The notes beneath the pieces are model-generated. The model was not told where the DNA came from. It saw nothing but the letters and a program-made list of their open reading frames with translations, and did no database searches. From Pseudomonas migulae (GTDB taxonomy: Bacteria; Pseudomonadota; Gammaproteobacteria; Pseudomonadales; Pseudomonadaceae), in NCBI RefSeq assembly GCF_024169315.1, contig NZ_JALJWR010000001.1, positions 1,819,501 through 1,883,500 on the forward strand: 64,000 nt of DNA, given 5' to 3'. This document shows positions 35,733 through 44,762 of the stretch, one piece after another; the first letter of the stretch is position 1, and every line of letters starts with the position of its first letter. A program made the position numbers and the translations under genes.

Positions 35733-36254
35733 ATGAACGCCAGACACCTGATTTGCCTTGCCGCTTTGTTCGCCGCCGTACCTGCGGCTTTTGCCCAGGC
35801 CGGTCTGCCCGACAACATCAAGGTTCCGGACGGGCACAAGGTCGCCCTGGAAACCACCGGCGTCGGCGAAATCACCTACGAATGCCGTGACAAGGCCAAC
35901 ATGGCCGGCCAGACCGAATGGGTGTTTGTCGGGCCCAAGGCTGTGCTCAATGATCGCGCTGGCAAGCAAGTCGGCACTTACTTCGGCCCGCCGGCGACCT
36001 GGCAAGCGAAGGATGGCTCGAAAGTCACCGGCACCCAACTGGCTGTCGCACCGTCGAGCCCGGGCAATCTGCCCTATCAACTGGTCAAGGCCAATCCGGC
36101 CGAGGGCAAAGGTGCGATGAGCGGCGTCAGTTACATCCAGCGCGTGGCCCTCAAAGGGGGCGTCGCCCCGAGCGCCGAGTGCACGGCGGCTAACAAGGGC
36201 ACGCAGACAGTGGTGAAGTATCAGGCGGATTACATTTTCTGGGCCGCGAGTTAA
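35733..36254 (+). CDS. DUF3455 exported protein
   Basis: 173 residues with a signal peptide (VPAAFAQ) and one DUF3455 domain: LPDNIKVPDGHKVALETTGVGEITYECRDK, TEWVFVGPKAVLNDRAGKQVGTYFGPPATW, and GVSYIQRVALKGGVAPSAECTAANKGTQTVVKYQADYIFW. Two conserved Cys (ECRDK and AECTA) probably form a disulfide. Exported, presumably periplasmic. It precedes an ECF sigma factor and anti-sigma factor, an association seen in other pseudomonads, so it may belong to that regulon. Function unknown. Confidence 0.9.
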   Translation: MNARHLICLAALFAAVPAAFAQAGLPDNIKVPDGHKVALETTGVGEITYECRDKANMAGQTEWVFVGPKAVLNDRAGKQVGTYFGPPATWQAKDGSKVTGTQLAVAPSSPGNLPYQLVKANPAEGKGAMSGVSYIQRVALKGGVAPSAECTAANKGTQTVVKYQADYIFWAAS

Positions 36255-36274
36255 CCGTCAAGACCACCGAAACC

Positions 36275-36369
36275 TTGTAGGAGCGAGGCTTGCCCGCGAA
36301 GGCGTCTAAAAATCCAACAAGGATGTCGTATGACACAACGCCTTCGCGGGCAAGCCTCGCTCCTACAGG
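36275..36369. repeat. REP doublet (GTAGGAGCGAGGC type)
   Basis: TGTAGGAGCGAGGCTTGCCC and inverted GGGCAAGCCTCGCTCCTACA. It lies between DUF3455 and the sigma gene and could trim or stabilise the shared mRNA. Confidence 0.95.
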
Positions 36370-36425
36370 GGTGTGGATTGTTTGCTAGATTGCATTCGAA
36401 CTGCCCCACATAACGGCTGAGATCT

Positions 36426-36953
36426 GTGTCCTTGCCCGAACCCATTTTCGACTATGAAGCTCACCTCGCCGCCTGTGGCCGGGGCGAACGTCAGGCCCTG
36501 CGGGATTTGTACGTGCAGGAGAGTCCGCGGCTGCTCGGCGTGGCCAGGCGCCTGGTGCGCGACACAGCGCTGGCCGAAGACATTGTCCACGATGCGTTTC
36601 TCAGGATCTGGGCCGGCGCTGCCGGTTTCGACCCGACGCGGGGGTCGGCACGGGGCTGGATGTTCAGCGTGACCCGGCATCTGGCGCTCAACTTCATCCG
36701 TGACAACAGCCGCGAAATCCAGGGCGATATCGACGTGCAGAACGACGCTGAAACCTTCGATGCACAAGTGCACTCCTCACGCATTCACCTGTGCCTGGAG
36801 CAGTTGGACCCTGCGCGGCGCAGCTGCATCCTGCACGCCTACGTCGACGGTTATTCTCACGCACAAATCTCACGCAAACTCGGCACCCCACTGGGCACCG
36901 TCAAAGCGTGGATCAAAAGGAGCCTGACGGCATTGCGGGAGTGCATGGGATGA
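36426..36953 (+). CDS. ECF sigma-70 family sigma factor
   Basis: 175 residues from a GTG. Region 2 is at residues about 22-90 (LRDLYVQESPRLLGVARRLVRDTALAEDIVHDAFLRIWAGAAGFDP; ARGWMFSVTRHLALNFIRDN), region 4 at about 118-170 (CLEQLDPARRSCILHAYVDGYSHAQISRKLGTPLGTVKAWIKRSLTALRECMG). No sigma-1 or -3, so a true ECF. The ATGA overlap with the next gene couples it to its anti-sigma factor. Directs RNA polymerase to a small stress or envelope regulon. Confidence 0.92.
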   Translation: MSLPEPIFDYEAHLAACGRGERQALRDLYVQESPRLLGVARRLVRDTALAEDIVHDAFLRIWAGAAGFDPTRGSARGWMFSVTRHLALNFIRDNSREIQGDIDVQNDAETFDAQVHSSRIHLCLEQLDPARRSCILHAYVDGYSHAQISRKLGTPLGTVKAWIKRSLTALRECMG

Positions 36954-37660
36954 CGATCAGGCCTGCGGATGAGACCCCGGAGCAACTCGACGAACTGGCC
37001 AGCGAGTATGTGTTGGGTACGCTCTCGGACGAACGACGCAGCGCGGTACAGCGACGCCTGCCCGACGATGCCGAACTGCGCACGGCGGTCGACACCTGGG
37101 AGCGTCGCTTGTTGGGCCTGACTGACTTCGCCCAACCCGAGACGCCCTCGCACTTTCTGTGGCAACGCATCGAGCGCAGCGTCAACGCCCTGACCCGAGC
37201 GCCAACGGTCGAACCGTCATCCTGGTGGAATCGGTTACCGCTGTGGCGCGGGCTCGCCGGTGCGGGGCTGGCGGCCACGTTGCTGCTCGGCATGCTGTTG
37301 CTCACGCAAACCACGGTCAAGCCGACCTACCTGGTGGTGCTGGTCGCGCCACAAGACAAATCACCGGGCTGGGTGATTTCGGTCAGCAATCCCAGGGAAA
37401 TCCAGTTGATTCCGCTGGGGGTCGCGCAGGTTCCGGAAGACAAGGCGCTGGAGTTCTGGACCAAGGCCGAAGGCTGGCAAGGGCCGGTGTCGCTGGGCTT
37501 GGTCAAACCGGGGCAAACGCTGTCGGTGCCTGTGGATAAACTGCCGCCGCTGCAACCCGACCAATTGTTCGAACTGACCCTTGAAAACCGCACCGGCTCG
37601 CCGATCGGCAAGCCTACAGGGCCGATTCAGTTCATCGGGCGGGCGGTGAAGGTGATCTGA
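36950..37660 (+). CDS. Anti-sigma factor, RskA-like
   Basis: 236 residues from the ATG in the ATGA overlap with the sigma gene. The cytoplasmic N-terminal domain (DELASEYVLGTLSDERRSAVQRRLPDDAELRTAVDTWERRL) is of the anti-sigma type lacking the HxxxCxxC zinc motif. One transmembrane helix lies near residues 98-117 (GLAGAGLAATLLLGMLLLTQ). The periplasmic part (LVVLVAPQDKSPGWVISVSNPREIQLIPLG; KALEFWTKAEGWQGPVSLGLVKPG) is an RskA C-terminal domain. It holds the ECF factor at the membrane until signalled. Confidence 0.9.
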   Translation: MTIRPADETPEQLDELASEYVLGTLSDERRSAVQRRLPDDAELRTAVDTWERRLLGLTDFAQPETPSHFLWQRIERSVNALTRAPTVEPSSWWNRLPLWRGLAGAGLAATLLLGMLLLTQTTVKPTYLVVLVAPQDKSPGWVISVSNPREIQLIPLGVAQVPEDKALEFWTKAEGWQGPVSLGLVKPGQTLSVPVDKLPPLQPDQLFELTLENRTGSPIGKPTGPIQFIGRAVKVI

Positions 37661-37865
37661 AAGTCACGCGCCAGCCACCCCGTGTAAAAGCGCCGGTCAA
37701 CTGCCCTTCGCCGAACGACGAATGAAACATCATGCCCACGCACGGGCAGTCACCCGATCCATCATTGCCGTCGATGTTCACCATCACGTCAATGAAGTTC
37801 TCATAAAAATTCCGCGGCGTAACATCGGCTCCATACCAAACAACTACACCCCGGAGCACACCATC

Positions 37866-38345
37866 ATGAAACGCCAACTCTTCCTCAGCATCGCTTTCTC
37901 GGTTTTTGCAGTTAACGCTTTCGCAGCTTCTTCTGCTCACCCGGTTGTCGCTGAAGGCGGCTCGGATCGTCTGATTGAAAGTCGTGTGGCTGAGGGTGGT
38001 TCGGATCGTCTGATCGAGAATCGTGTGGCTGAAGGTGGTTCGGATCGTTTGATCGAGAATCGTGTTGCCGAAGGTGGTTCCGACCGTCTGATCGAAAACC
38101 GCGTCGCTGAAGGTGGTTCGGATCGTTTGATCGAAAACCGCGTCGCTGAAGGTGGCTCTGACCGTCTGATCGAAAACCGCGTCGCTGAAGGTGGCTCTGA
38201 CCGTCTGATCGAAAACCGCGTCGCTGAAGGTGGCTCTGACCGTCTGATCGAAAACCGCGTTGCTGAAGGTGGTTCTGACCGCCTGATCGAAAACCGCGTT
38301 GCCGAAGGTGGTTCTGACCGCCTGATCGAAAGCCGCGCAGTGTGA
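37866..38345 (+). CDS. Secreted tandem-repeat protein (10 x 13 residues)
   Basis: 159 residues. Signal peptide MKRQLFLSIAFSVFAVNAFA, six linker residues, then ten copies of VAEGGSDRLIENR (first and last read ESR) to the stop. The 39-bp DNA units differ at synonymous sites, and units in the middle are almost identical. Comparable Pseudomonas proteins have been labelled 'phage infection protein', but I know of no experimental basis for that name. Exported; probable elongated beta-repeat or binding scaffold. 205 bp downstream of the anti-sigma gene and on the same strand. Confidence 0.85.
   Translation: MKRQLFLSIAFSVFAVNAFAASSAHPVVAEGGSDRLIESRVAEGGSDRLIENRVAEGGSDRLIENRVAEGGSDRLIENRVAEGGSDRLIENRVAEGGSDRLIENRVAEGGSDRLIENRVAEGGSDRLIENRVAEGGSDRLIENRVAEGGSDRLIESRAV
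37947..38336 (+). repeat. Ten tandem 39-bp coding repeats
   Basis: Period exactly 39 bp, core GAAGGTGGCTCTGACCGTCT, ten units without interruption. In frame throughout, so unit gain or loss would only change protein length. Confidence 0.97.
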
Positions 38346-38372
38346 ATGAATGGCTTTACCGCAAGCCCCGAC

Positions 38373-38404
38373 AAAAAACCCGGCCTCATCAGCCGGGTTT
38401 TTTT
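38373..38404. terminator. Bidirectional terminator
   Basis: AAAAAACCCGGC-CTCATCA-GCCGGGTTTTTTT between the convergent repeat-protein and DUF1615 genes. Confidence 0.92.
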
Positions 38405-38422
38405 ACGCCTTTTTGAAACCGG

Positions 38423-39517
38423 TCACTTCCCTGCCCGCGCCATGCAGCGCTGATAACGTTCATCAACCCGCTTGGCAAACCACGCTGTCGTGAGTTTGCG
38501 GGTGATTTTCGGGCTCTGCAGCACGATCCCCGGCAATACCGCACGCGGCAACGAACGGCCTTCGGCTTGTTCGGCCAGCTCGAAGACCTGCTGATACAAC
38601 CGGGTGTCCTCGAACTCCAGGCTTTTGCCCTCCTCCAGTTGATCCCTGATGGTCGTGTTGCGCATGCCCAGGCGCTTGCCGAGGGTGCGCACGGCCAGTT
38701 CCGTGGTGCCGGGCATGATCGAGTCGTAGCGCACCAGATCACCGTCCAGCGCCAGCGGGATGCCCGAAGCACGGCTCACAGCGTTCTGAAACGCGGCATT
38801 GCGACTGGCGTACCAACCGGCGTTGAAATCGGCGAAGCGGTACAGCGGCTGTTTGTAGCTCACCGGATAACCGAGCAAATGGGCGATGCCGAAATACATG
38901 CCGCCGCGACGGCTGAACACTTCATGCCGGATCGTGCCGTCCACCGGGTAGGGATAATTCCGTGCCTGTTGCTCGGCGAAGTCGATGCTGACCTGCATCG
39001 GGCCACCGGTGTGCACCGGGTTGAAGCCGCCGAACAGCGTCCGTCCCATGGGCACCATGCCGATGAAGTCATCGAAGATCGCGCTGAGCTCTTTTTCACT
39101 GCGCGCGGCATTCAAGCGGTCGCTGTAGCTCTTGCCGTTGCTTGAACTCACTTGCAACGCCCCGCTCACCAGCAGGCCGGGGATGTGAACCTTCGCGGCA
39201 CGCCGGTCGATTTCTTCCCTGGCGATCTTGCCCAGGCCCGGCACTGACGGGTCAACCTGAAAGGTCGATTCCTGCTCGGTGACGGCCAGTACGGAACAGA
39301 GGTTTTGTGTGGACGGATAGATGTCCTGCGCAGCAAAGGCGGCGTAAATGTCCGTGGCCCAGCCTTGGCGGTCCACGGTTTTGGCCGGCAGCAGGCGCAC
39401 GATCTCTGCCTTGACTTCGGCGGGGGGGCGGGCCGGGGCTTCCTGGCTGCGCTGCGTCCCGCACCCGGCCAGCACCAACAGCGCCGCGGCGCTCGTGATC
39501 AATCGATTGGCTTGCAT
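38423..39517 (-). CDS. DUF1615 lipoprotein
   Basis: 364 residues. Lipobox LVLAGC (Cys19), then the DUF1615 domain: VDRQGWATDIYAAFAAQDIYPSTQNLCSVLAVTEQESTFQVDPSVPGLGKIAREEI, GRTLFGGFNPVHTGGPMQVSIDFAE, RRGGMYFGIAHLLGYP and YRFADFNAGWYASRNAAFQNAVS. The 'TEQESTF' and 'DFNAGWYASRN' segments look lysozyme-like, so a peptidoglycan-directed activity is possible, but the family is uncharacterised to my knowledge. Periplasmic, membrane anchored. Confidence 0.9.
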   Translation of the reverse strand: MQANRLITSAAALLVLAGCGTQRSQEAPARPPAEVKAEIVRLLPAKTVDRQGWATDIYAAFAAQDIYPSTQNLCSVLAVTEQESTFQVDPSVPGLGKIAREEIDRRAAKVHIPGLLVSGALQVSSSNGKSYSDRLNAARSEKELSAIFDDFIGMVPMGRTLFGGFNPVHTGGPMQVSIDFAEQQARNYPYPVDGTIRHEVFSRRGGMYFGIAHLLGYPVSYKQPLYRFADFNAGWYASRNAAFQNAVSRASGIPLALDGDLVRYDSIMPGTTELAVRTLGKRLGMRNTTIRDQLEEGKSLEFEDTRLYQQVFELAEQAEGRSLPRAVLPGIVLQSPKITRKLTTAWFAKRVDERYQRCMARAGK

Positions 39518-39691
39518 GCTGCTCCATCAAATCCGTTGGGCCGGGGTCACCATACGATCAATCGCATGACGCAGGCTATGACTGTGCCGACACTTCACTG
39601 TTCCGTCTGCCCCCGCTCCCACATTGGAATTCTTTTAGGCGGTTACCTGCAGACCGTCCTAACAAACTGATTGTGCAATGCAACTGGGAAA

Positions 39692-39712
39692 CACTATCAT
39701 TTGCGCCTGGAG
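39692..39712 (+). promoter_or_regulatory. Weak Fur-box candidate upstream of the siderophore receptor
   Basis: AAACACTATCATTTGC matches about 10 of 16 central positions of the Fur consensus AATGATAATCATTATC. Position some 75-90 bases before the receptor start fits iron repression, but the match is modest. Confidence 0.3.
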
Positions 39713-39785
39713 TCGCATTTGCGCAAGGAGTTCCCGCGCCGGTATTTTCTTTTTCACATCGGCGGCGCGCCGCCAGGTACGAAAC

Positions 39786-42005
39786 ATGACCACTCCAGCC
39801 CGATTCGGCGTGCCTTTTCGCCCGACGCTTCTCGCCCTGCTTTGCTCCCTGTCCGCCACGGCCTATGCCGCCACGCCTGCGACCGATCCCGAAACCGACA
39901 GCAAGGCGGTGGTGCTGGACAACGTCAACATCAATGCCCAGGCGCCCTCGCCGTCCGAGTTGCCACCGCCGTATGCCGGGGGTCAGGTGGCGCGCGGTGG
40001 TCAGCTCGGCGTGCTGGGTAATCAGGACATCATGGACGTGCCGTTCAGCATGGCGTCCTACACCGAGCAACTGATCCAGGATCAGCAAGCCGAAAACGTC
40101 GGCGACGTGCTGCTCAATGATTCGTCGGTCCGCCAGGCCTCCGGGTTTTCCAACCAGGCCCAGACCTTCATGATCCGCGGCCTGCCCCTGAACAGTGATG
40201 ATATTTCCTACAACGGCCTGTATGGCGTCCTGCCACGGCAGATCATTTCCACCGACGCCCTTGAGCGCGTGGAAGTCTTCAAGGGCCCGAACGCGTTCAT
40301 CAACGGCGTGACCCCGAGCGGCTCCGGCATCGGCGGTGGCGTCAACCTGCAACCCAAGCGGGCCGGTGATGTGCCGCTGCGTCGTTTCACCACCGATATC
40401 AGCAATAACGGCCGGATCGGCGAGCATCTGGACATCGGTCAGCGTTTCGGCGAGGACAACCGCTTCGGTGCGCGCCTCAACCTGTCGCAACGCGAAGGCG
40501 ATACCGCCATCGACCACGAAAACCAGCGCGACAAACTGTTTGCCATCGGCCTCGACTATCGCGGCGATGCGCTGCGCATTTCCGGCGATTTCGCCTATCA
40601 GAAAGAACGCGTTAACGGCGGTCGCAGCTCGGTGAACCTCGGCACGGCCACGCACATCCCGGATGCGCCGTCAGCCGACACCAACTACGCGCAGAAGTGG
40701 GGCTTCACTCAGATCGAAGATACTTTCGGCATGCTGCGCGCCGAGTACGACCTGAACGACATCTGGACCGTCTACGCCGCCGGGGGCGTCAAGCACACCC
40801 GGGAAGTCGGGAACTACGACGGCACCACCCTCGTCGGCAACGACGGCAGCTCGACCACCAGCGGCTCGTTCATTCCCCATGACGAGGACAACAAGAGCGC
40901 CATGGCCGGCCTCAACGGCCGATTCAACACCGGCCCGGTCAGCCACAAACTCAACTTCGGCCTGGCCGGGATCTGGACCGAGCAACGCAGCGCCTTCGAC
41001 TTCGGCGCCAGCAACCCGAACAACATTTATCATCCGGTCGAAGTCCCTGCGCCACAGACCGGTTTCGTCGGCGGCGATGTCAGCGATCCGGGGATCATCG
41101 GCAAGACCTTCGTGCGCAGCGGCGCTGTCTCCGACACCCTGGGCTTCTTCGACGATCGCCTGTTGCTGACCGTCGGTGTTCGTCGCCAACAAGTGGTGAC
41201 TCAGGGCTACGCCTACTCACCTTGGGGTTCGGGCAGTCGAACCTCCTCCTACGATGAGTCGATCACCACTCCGGTCTACGGCATCGTGTTCAAGCCGTGG
41301 GAGCATGTTTCGTTCTACGCCAACCGCATCGAAGGCCTGGCTGCGGGTCCGACGGCGCCGAACACGTCCGGTTCGCGTCTCGTCACCAATGGCGGTGAAG
41401 CGTTCGCCCCGGCCCGTTCCAAGCAGGTCGAAGCCGGGGTCAAAGTAGACATGGGCACCTATGGCGCCAGCCTCGGCGTCTACCGCATCGAGCAACCGAG
41501 CGATGGCTACACCGAAGTCGTCGACGCCACCACCGCCCGCTTCGTCCGTAAAGGCGAACAGGTCAACAAAGGCGTCGAACTCAACGTCTTCGGCGAACCC
41601 GTCAGCGGCCTGCGCCTGATCAGCGGCGTCACCGTGATGGACACCGAACTGAAGAAAACCCAGGGTGGCCTCAACGACGGCAACCACGCCATCGGCGTGC
41701 CGACCTTCCAGTTCAATGCCTCGGCCGATTGGGATGTACCCGGTTTGCAGGGTGTAGCGCTGAATGCGCGGATGTTGCGCACCGGCGGTCAATACGCCGA
41801 CGCGGCGAACAACCTGAGCCTGCCGACCTGGAACCGCTTCGATGCCGGCGCCCGCTACGCCTTCAAGGTTTCGGAAAAAGACGTGACCCTGCGTTTCGGC
41901 GTCGAGAACCTGGCCAACAAGAAGTACTGGGAATCGGCCCAGGGCGGTTACCTCACCCAGGGTGAACCACGGGTGGCGAAGCTGTCGGGCACCATCGATT
42001 TCTGA
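39786..42005 (+). CDS. TonB-dependent siderophore receptor
   Basis: 739 residues from ATG 39786; a longer reading to 39678 precedes the signal peptide and is rejected. Signal ends ATAYA. Plug domain about residues 60-200 (VPFSMASYTEQLIQDQQAENVGDVLLNDSSVRQ; IRGLPLNSDDISYNGLYGVLPRQ; VFKGPNAFINGVTPSGSGIGG). The 22-strand barrel follows, closing with FGVENLANKKYWES and a final aromatic residue (GTIDF), the outer-membrane C-signal. No N-terminal signalling domain, so not a FecA-type transducer. Takes up a ferric siderophore, type unknown. Confidence 0.93.
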   Translation: MTTPARFGVPFRPTLLALLCSLSATAYAATPATDPETDSKAVVLDNVNINAQAPSPSELPPPYAGGQVARGGQLGVLGNQDIMDVPFSMASYTEQLIQDQQAENVGDVLLNDSSVRQASGFSNQAQTFMIRGLPLNSDDISYNGLYGVLPRQIISTDALERVEVFKGPNAFINGVTPSGSGIGGGVNLQPKRAGDVPLRRFTTDISNNGRIGEHLDIGQRFGEDNRFGARLNLSQREGDTAIDHENQRDKLFAIGLDYRGDALRISGDFAYQKERVNGGRSSVNLGTATHIPDAPSADTNYAQKWGFTQIEDTFGMLRAEYDLNDIWTVYAAGGVKHTREVGNYDGTTLVGNDGSSTTSGSFIPHDEDNKSAMAGLNGRFNTGPVSHKLNFGLAGIWTEQRSAFDFGASNPNNIYHPVEVPAPQTGFVGGDVSDPGIIGKTFVRSGAVSDTLGFFDDRLLLTVGVRRQQVVTQGYAYSPWGSGSRTSSYDESITTPVYGIVFKPWEHVSFYANRIEGLAAGPTAPNTSGSRLVTNGGEAFAPARSKQVEAGVKVDMGTYGASLGVYRIEQPSDGYTEVVDATTARFVRKGEQVNKGVELNVFGEPVSGLRLISGVTVMDTELKKTQGGLNDGNHAIGVPTFQFNASADWDVPGLQGVALNARMLRTGGQYADAANNLSLPTWNRFDAGARYAFKVSEKDVTLRFGVENLANKKYWESAQGGYLTQGEPRVAKLSGTIDF

Positions 42006-42021
42006 TCAACCTGCTTCAACG

Positions 42022-42058
42022 AAAAGGCCCCGCAGCTTCACGGCTGCGGGGCCTTTTC
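42022..42058 (+). terminator. Terminator of the TonB receptor gene
   Basis: AAAAGGCCCCGCAGC-TTCAC-GGCTGCGGGGCCTTTT, 17 bases after the stop. Confidence 0.93.
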
Positions 42059-42127
42059 CGTTGGGCAGCCCGTCTGACGCGCCTCCCCGCCTGAACCATA
42101 CTTGAGCCAAACGCCGGGAGGACGCGC

Positions 42128-43663
42128 ATGAACCGTAGCGACGTACTGATCATCGGCGCCGGCCCCACCGGGCTGGTGCTCGCGCTGTGGCTGAGCAAAC
42201 TGGGGATCCGCGTGAGGATTCTCGACAAGACGTCGGCCCCCGGCACCACTTCACGGGCGTTGGCCGTGCAGGCGCGCACACTGGAACTGTATCGCCAGCT
42301 CGACCTCAGCGACGCCGTGATAAAGGGCGGTCATCGCGTGGCGGCAGCCAACTTCTGGGTCAAGGGCGAACCGGTGGCGCGCTTGCCGCTGAGCCGGGTG
42401 GGCGAGGGATTGACGCCCTATGCGTTCCTCGAAATATTCCCTCAGGACGAGCATGAGCGGTTGCTGATCGAACGCCTGGAAGCCTTTGGCATCCGGGTCG
42501 AACGCAACACCGAGCTGGAGAGTTTCGAGGAAACCGGCGACGGCATCACCGCGCGTCTGCGCTTGCCGGACGGTCAACAGGAAACCTGTCAGGCCTGTTA
42601 CCTCGCCGGGTGCGACGGCGCTCGCTCGATCGTGCGCAAAACCCTGGACACCGGTTTTCCCGGCGGGACTTACCAGCAGATTTTCTACGTGGCCGACGTG
42701 CAGGCCAGCGGGCCGACGTTCAATGGCGAACTGCATGTGGATCTCGATGAGGCGGACTTTCTCGCGGTGTTTCCATTGGCCGGCGAAGGTCGCGCGCGAC
42801 TGATCGGAACGGTGCGCGATGAACGCGCCGAGCATGCCGAAACCCTGGAATTTGCAGACGTCAGCAGTCGGGCCATCGAGCATCTGAAGGTGCAGATCGA
42901 ACAGGTGAACTGGTTCTCGACCTACCGCGTGCATCATCGGGTAGCCGATCACTTTCGCAGCGGCCGCGCGTTTCTATTGGGCGACGCGGCCCACGTCCAC
43001 AGCCCCGCCGGCGGCCAGGGCATGAACACCGGGATTGGCGATGCCATCAATCTCGCGTGGAAACTCGCGGCCGTGTTGAGCGGCGGTGCCGCGCCGCATT
43101 TGCTCGACACCTATGAAACCGAGCGCATCGCGTTTGCCCGCAAACTGGTCGCCACCACCGACCGGGTGTTCAGCTTCGTCACCGCCGAAGGACGCGTGGC
43201 CGATTTGCTGCGCACCCGTCTGGCGCCGTTCCTGCTGCCGAAAATGGCCTCGTTCGAGACCTCCCGAGAATTCCTCTTCCGCACGGTGTCGCAGATCACC
43301 CTCAATTATCGCGGGATGCCATTGAGCACCGGCGTGGCCGGACACGTGCATGGCGGCGACCGACTGCCGTGGGCGCACGACGGTGAAGGGGATAATTTCG
43401 GGCCGCTGAAGTGCCTGGGCTGGCAGGTGCATGTGTACGGCGACACCAGCGACGAAATGATCGCCTGGTGCAACGAACATCACTTGCCGTTGCATGTGTT
43501 TGACTGGCGGCCAGCGTTTGAAGCGTCAGGCCTGGGGCGCAACGGGTTTTACCTGCTGCGGCCGGATACCTATGTGGCGATTGCCGAGACGTGCTCGGAC
43601 CCGAAAGTGATCGAGCGGTATTTCCGGGATCGGGGGATCAGACCGTTTTTTGGCTCTAACTGA
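42128..43663 (+). CDS. FAD-dependent aromatic-type monooxygenase
   Basis: 511 residues, PheA/TfdB/UbiH-like flavin hydroxylase. GxGxxG dinucleotide site at residues 10-15 (LIIGAGPTGLVLAL), the CDGARS motif (AGCDGARSIVRK), and the second FAD site FLLGDAAHVHSPAGGQGMNTGIGDA. A C-terminal thioredoxin-like fold (about residues 400-510) is typical of this group. Uses NAD(P)H and oxygen to hydroxylate an aromatic or polyketide-like substrate; substrate unknown. Stands alone. Confidence 0.9.
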   Translation: MNRSDVLIIGAGPTGLVLALWLSKLGIRVRILDKTSAPGTTSRALAVQARTLELYRQLDLSDAVIKGGHRVAAANFWVKGEPVARLPLSRVGEGLTPYAFLEIFPQDEHERLLIERLEAFGIRVERNTELESFEETGDGITARLRLPDGQQETCQACYLAGCDGARSIVRKTLDTGFPGGTYQQIFYVADVQASGPTFNGELHVDLDEADFLAVFPLAGEGRARLIGTVRDERAEHAETLEFADVSSRAIEHLKVQIEQVNWFSTYRVHHRVADHFRSGRAFLLGDAAHVHSPAGGQGMNTGIGDAINLAWKLAAVLSGGAAPHLLDTYETERIAFARKLVATTDRVFSFVTAEGRVADLLRTRLAPFLLPKMASFETSREFLFRTVSQITLNYRGMPLSTGVAGHVHGGDRLPWAHDGEGDNFGPLKCLGWQVHVYGDTSDEMIAWCNEHHLPLHVFDWRPAFEASGLGRNGFYLLRPDTYVAIAETCSDPKVIERYFRDRGIRPFFGSN

Positions 43664-43679
43664 TTCAACACAGTCCAAA

Positions 43680-43770
43680 TGTGGGAGCGGGCTTGCTCGC
43701 GAAGGCGGTGTGTCAGTCAACACTTATATTGACTGACACACCGCCTTCGCGAGCAAGCCCGCTCCCACAT
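43680..43770. repeat. REP doublet
   Basis: TGTGGGAGCGGGCTTGCTCG and inverted CGAGCAAGCCCGCTCCCACA; between the monooxygenase and hemB genes. Confidence 0.95.
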
Positions 43771-43787
43771 TGGGATTTGTATTTTTT

Positions 43788-44762
43788 TTAGATCCCGGCC
43801 AGGGCCAGGTCCATCGCGAAATACGTGAAGATCAGATCCGCCCCCGCCCGCTTGATCGCGCCGAGGCTCTCGCGTACCACGCGGTCCTCATCGATCGCCC
43901 CGGCCTGTGCGCCGAACTTGATCATCGCGTACTCGCCGCTCACCTGGTACGCCGACAACGGCAGGCGCGAGACTTCGCGGATGTCGCGGATGATGTCCAG
44001 GTACGCGCCGGCCGGCTTGACCATCAGCGCGTCGGCGCCTTCCTGCTCGTCCATCAACGACTCACGCACCGCTTCGCGGCGGTTCATCGGGTTCATCTGA
44101 TAGCTTTTGCGGTCGCCCTTGAGCGCGCTGCCGCCGGCCTCACGGAACGGACCGTAGAGCGCCGAAGCGAATTTGGTCGAGTAGGCCATGATCGCGGTCT
44201 GGGTGAAACCGGCGGCGTCCAGCGCCCGGCGAATCGCCTGGACCTGCCCGTCCATGGCCGCCGACGGCGCAATCACATCGGCACCGGCACGGGCCGCCGC
44301 GACGGCTTGCTTGCCGAGGTTGATCAGGGTCTGGTCGTTGTCGACTTCATGGTTGTGCAGCACGCCGCAGTGGCCGTGACTGGTGTACTCACAGAAGCAG
44401 GTGTCGGACATCACGATCATGTCCGGCACTGCATCCTTGGCAATGCGCGACATGCGCGAGACCAGGCCGTTGTCGTTCCAGGTATCGCTGCCGCTGCTGT
44501 CCAGGTGATGCGACACGCCAAAGGTCATCACCGACTTGATCCCGGCACGGGCATAGCGCTCGATCTCGCCGGCCAGTTTCGATTCCGGAATCCGCATCAC
44601 ACCGGGCATGCTCTTGATCGGTACGAAGTCGTCGATTTCTTCCTCGACGAAAATCGGCAGCACCAGGTCGTTCAGGGTGAATTCGGTTTCCTGGAACAGG
44701 CTGCGCAGGCTCGCATTGCGGCGCAGACGGCGTGGACGTGCTTCGGGGAACTGACTGGGCAT
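43788..44762 (-). CDS. hemB: Porphobilinogen synthase (ALA dehydratase), zinc type
   Basis: 324 residues from ATG 44762; longer upstream frames are REP-derived. Schiff-base lysines are Lys197 (AYSTKFAS) and Lys249 ([11 protein letters not shown]). The active-site metal loop is [15 protein letters not shown] with Cys122, Cys124 and Cys132, the three-cysteine catalytic zinc site of enteric and animal enzymes, and the length equals E. coli HemB. Condenses two 5-aminolevulinate molecules to porphobilinogen for haem and cobalamin. The usual Pseudomonas HemB is the Mg type without these Cys, so this is probably a second copy. Confidence 0.93.
   Translation of the reverse strand: MPSQFPEARPRRLRRNASLRSLFQETEFTLNDLVLPIFVEEEIDDFVPIKSMPGVMRIPESKLAGEIERYARAGIKSVMTFGVSHHLDSSGSDTWNDNGLVSRMSRIAKDAVPDMIVMSDTCFCEYTSHGHCGVLHNHEVDNDQTLINLGKQAVAAARAGADVIAPSAAMDGQVQAIRRALDAAGFTQTAIMAYSTKFASALYGPFREAGGSALKGDRKSYQMNPMNRREAVRESLMDEQEGADALMVKPAGAYLDIIRDIREVSRLPLSAYQVSGEYAMIKFGAQAGAIDEDRVVRESLGAIKRAGADLIFTYFAMDLALAGI

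Noticed and set aside
37632..37940. Minus-strand 102-codon frame between the anti-sigma and repeat genes
   Set aside because: Overlaps the real genes at both ends and has no start signals; some segments look protein-like, but support is too weak.
37947..38336. Possible CRISPR array or minisatellite
   Set aside because: Repeats are contiguous, in frame and without spacers, so they are coding.
37937..38389. Minus-strand 150-codon repeat frame (IRRSEPPSATRFS units)
   Set aside because: It merely mirrors the 39-bp coding repeats; the plus-strand reading has signal peptide and start.
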